Assembly: GCA_029945375.1 (NCBI GenBank)
Contig: CM057061.1
Span: 1,674,001 to 1,738,000, forward strand
Direction of reading: 5' to 3'
Source: Agaricus subrufescens
Taxonomy: Eukaryota > Basidiomycota > Agaricomycetes > Agaricales > Agaricaceae
DNA length: 64,000 nucleotides
A program made the translations under genes and the position numbers. Positions 61,814 to 64,000 of the stretch are shown piece by piece. Under the pieces are notes generated by a model. It saw only the letters and a program-made list of their open reading frames with translations. It did not search any database and was not told the origin of the DNA. How positions within the stretch are numbered: position 1 is the first letter of the stretch; each line of letters opens with the position of its first letter.

Positions 61814-64000
61814 ATGGATCCCTTGTCTCCGCCCGTTTCTTTGATTGGTCGGTTGAAAGGGTACGTCAAGGGCGTCAAGCAACGAGCACGACCTACATCT
61901 AGTCGTTATGGTGAATATCTGGGATTTACAGGTCCAATCATCTGCTGAATAATATGCTAATGTGTTCTCTTAGAATATTTCACTAATGCATCCAAGTTCG
62001 CTATCAATGGTGGTCAATTCATTAGTGTCAATCAACTCACACAAAACAATATTACCCCAAGCGAACGAGAGAGTATGTATTCCTTCAACTCGCAAGCTAC
62101 TGTGTTCACAGCATCCAACTCTGACCCACATACTGACAGTTTTTGATCTACTGAAACAGGAAGGATGTCTTGATGCTACAAAAGACTCCAGGGCACGGCA
62201 TCCACCACCAAAATGTCATCCTAGAACACGACTCAGGATTAGGGAGAAGCTGAAGCACTTGCTTATCAATGGGGAATTGAGGATGCTTTGGGTTTTTGGT
62301 TCGACGGGAACCGGGAAATCTGCCGTTGCCCAGTCGTTTGCTCACTCCTGCGAGCAGGAGGGGAACCTTGCAGGGACGTACTTCTTTTCCGGGGGTGCGG
62401 GCCGAAAGAAACCTGAAACCGTTGTTCCAACGCTCGTATACCAGCTCGCCACGAGTGTACCGGAATATCGTTCTTTCCTTGCTGGTCTGCTGTCCCAGGG
62501 TCATCTGCAATTACAGGACTCTTTACCTGTTCAATTTCAAAAACTCATAGTTGAGCCGTTTTCTGCACCTCAACTCCAGCATTTGCATCGGCCAATGGTC
62601 ATTATATTGGATGGTCTTGAAGAATGTGAAGGAGAGGGTTCCCAACGCGAGATTCTTCAAACGATCACCAACGCTATCCACACCCATCCTAGCCTCCCAC
62701 TTCGTTGGTTGATCTTCAGTCGTCCTGAAGCTCATCTCAAGAATGCATTTCCCAAAAACCCACTATGTGGCCGTGAGGAACTCAAGATCGATGCCGAGTG
62801 TAAGGAGGATGTGGAACGATATGTCATGGACAGCCTTGGGGAAATCAAGGATGAGTACCCCGATATAGTGCCCCCCGAGTGGCCCTCGCCGAAGATGCTA
62901 CAGGAGCTCCTTGACGCAGCCTCTGGGCTTTTTGTTCTGGCGTCGACATGCATTGATTACATTGCTGACCGCGGCGAATCAGACCCTCCTTCTCAGCTCC
63001 ATAATCTGTTGACGTTCCTCAGCCATCCACAGGATGCCATATCCAAAAGCCCCCTCGCACCCCTCGATCTTCTCTATGCACAGATCCTCGAAAATATACG
63101 ACCCACACAGTATAAAACAGTCAGGCGAATTCTGGCGTATATAACTCATCAAGATAAACTTGACAAACATGCGTACCTTGGCTCAGCCCAAGCGCTTGTG
63201 AATTTTCTCCAACTCGACAAACGAGTTCTGTACAAAAACGGACGTGGGCTTTTCTCCGTCGTGAGAATACCAGAGATAGAGGACGCTGCCAAATATCCAC
63301 CACATTTTTATCACTCATCATTCCAAGACTTTATCCTGGACCCAAAACGTTCCGGCAAGTTCTCCATTACGGAGCAAGAGGCTTTAGAGGACATCGTACG
63401 GTCGGGTATTCATTGGTATGAAGTTGATGCGACACACTTCCACTCTCCTGGCGGTACGCCAAGTTCTATGGAATATTTACTAGTATTGATTTTGTTACTG
63501 CAAGGGTGGTATTCGGAACGGAGTCACAAACACAATAGTCTACCCGGTTTGACTTGGGTATCTGAAAATGAGCAGTTGTCGTGTTCTCAAGCGATCATGA
63601 ACTTCCTTGGTGCAGGTTTATTCGATTTTCACTTGAATATTCGGCTGCGTGTCGTGATGGACGGACTTCTCCGTCAACTCTCCGACCTCGATTTCAGATA
63701 TTGGTCCAGTTGGGATGTCTTTCTCCTTGTGCGAATTTGTCAACTGGTGAGCTTATCTCCCATATCACGGTTTCTCACCTTGCTGACTGTGTGAAAGGAC
63801 CCCTCAGGCTCCGTTGTGCGTACGACACCTTCCAGCCCCACGGATCAGCAACTGTTAGAATATTTCAATCGTTTGATAGGGGACGGGATTGCTAAACCTG
63901 CTACCTTCCCGCTCAGATATGTAAGCCATGGACTTGTAATATCATAGTAATCTGAATAATCTGGATTGTCGCTAGCCCCTGCTTGCTGGTCGATGGATCC
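61814..64000 (+). CDS. NLR-D: NACHT-domain NLR-like protein, 3' end beyond window
   Basis: Exons 61814-61910, 61974-62072, 62140-63453, 63505-63746, 63798-63920 and 63976 onward, all in the phases of the other copies. Exon 1 (MDPLSPPVSLIGRLKGYVKG) is basic and again different from its relatives. Exon 2 has YFTNASKFAINGGQF. Exon 3 has GCLDATKDSRARHPPPKCHP, Walker A GSTGTGKSAVAQSF (about residue 121), Walker B IILDGLEECEGEG (Glu in place of the usual second Asp), LPLRWLIFSRPEAHLKNAF and FYHSSFQDFILDPKRSG. Exon 5 gives GIAKPATFPLRY. The last exon is cut after 25 bases by the window end, so the FIGHG/VWRTKS module cannot be checked. Otherwise intact; presumed role as for NLR-A. Confidence 0.88.

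Noticed and set aside
11189..64000. WD40, ankyrin or TPR sensor repeats on the NLR genes
   Set aside because: After the NACHT part each copy has only a short shared C-terminal module; the one TPR array belongs to the fused co-chaperone gene.

Overview
The window looks like nuclear DNA of an agaricomycete (mushroom-forming basidiomycete). Genes are cut by many short introns of about 50-60 bases. There is a Plavaka-type (CACTA-like) transposase gene, several NACHT NTPase genes of the type expanded in Agaricomycetes, and secreted H2O2-producing oxidases (a glyoxal oxidase and a GMC oxidoreductase) typical of wood- or litter-decaying fungi. No sequence search was possible. Family names rest on motifs, and exon limits were joined by hand by matching reading phase across GT-AG sites.

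Layout. 1-4487 (-): the 3'-truncated end of a many-exon gene of a lineage-expanded unknown family, head to head with a Plavaka transposase pseudogene (4794-8672, +). Downstream of the transposase are ACTTAT tandem repeats and an AT-rich block, which ends abruptly against the last codons of a broken NACHT gene (9463-9624). 11189-16775: two intact convergent NACHT genes, NLR-A (+) and NLR-B (-). 17400-20640 (-): a TPR plus J-domain gene whose reading frame runs without a start codon into the last exons of a decayed NACHT gene. 21419-25642 (+): a short-chain dehydrogenase, a decayed copy of it, and a glyoxal oxidase. 25990-26525 (-): a NACHT 5' fragment. 26760-38214 (+): a coiled-coil AT-hook protein, a Zn2Cys6 transcription factor and an S28 serine peptidase. 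40232-43767 (+): tandem FAD monooxygenases. 45606-48029 (+): NLR-C. 48030-53274: a gene-poor stretch. 53275-55566 (+): a GMC oxidoreductase. 55567-60500: a second gene-poor stretch. 60500-61400: NACHT relics. 61814-64000 (+): NLR-D, cut by the window edge.

The dominant theme is a birth-and-death cluster of NACHT genes: four intact or near-intact copies and at least five relics. All share one six-exon plan: a variable first exon, a short exon with an F.NA..F...GG.F motif, a large NACHT exon, and three small C-terminal exons. Between them lie ordinary single-copy genes for secretion, oxidation and transcription. The most unusual object is the in-frame junction of the NACHT C-terminal module to a TPR/J-domain protein whose HPD motif is lost.
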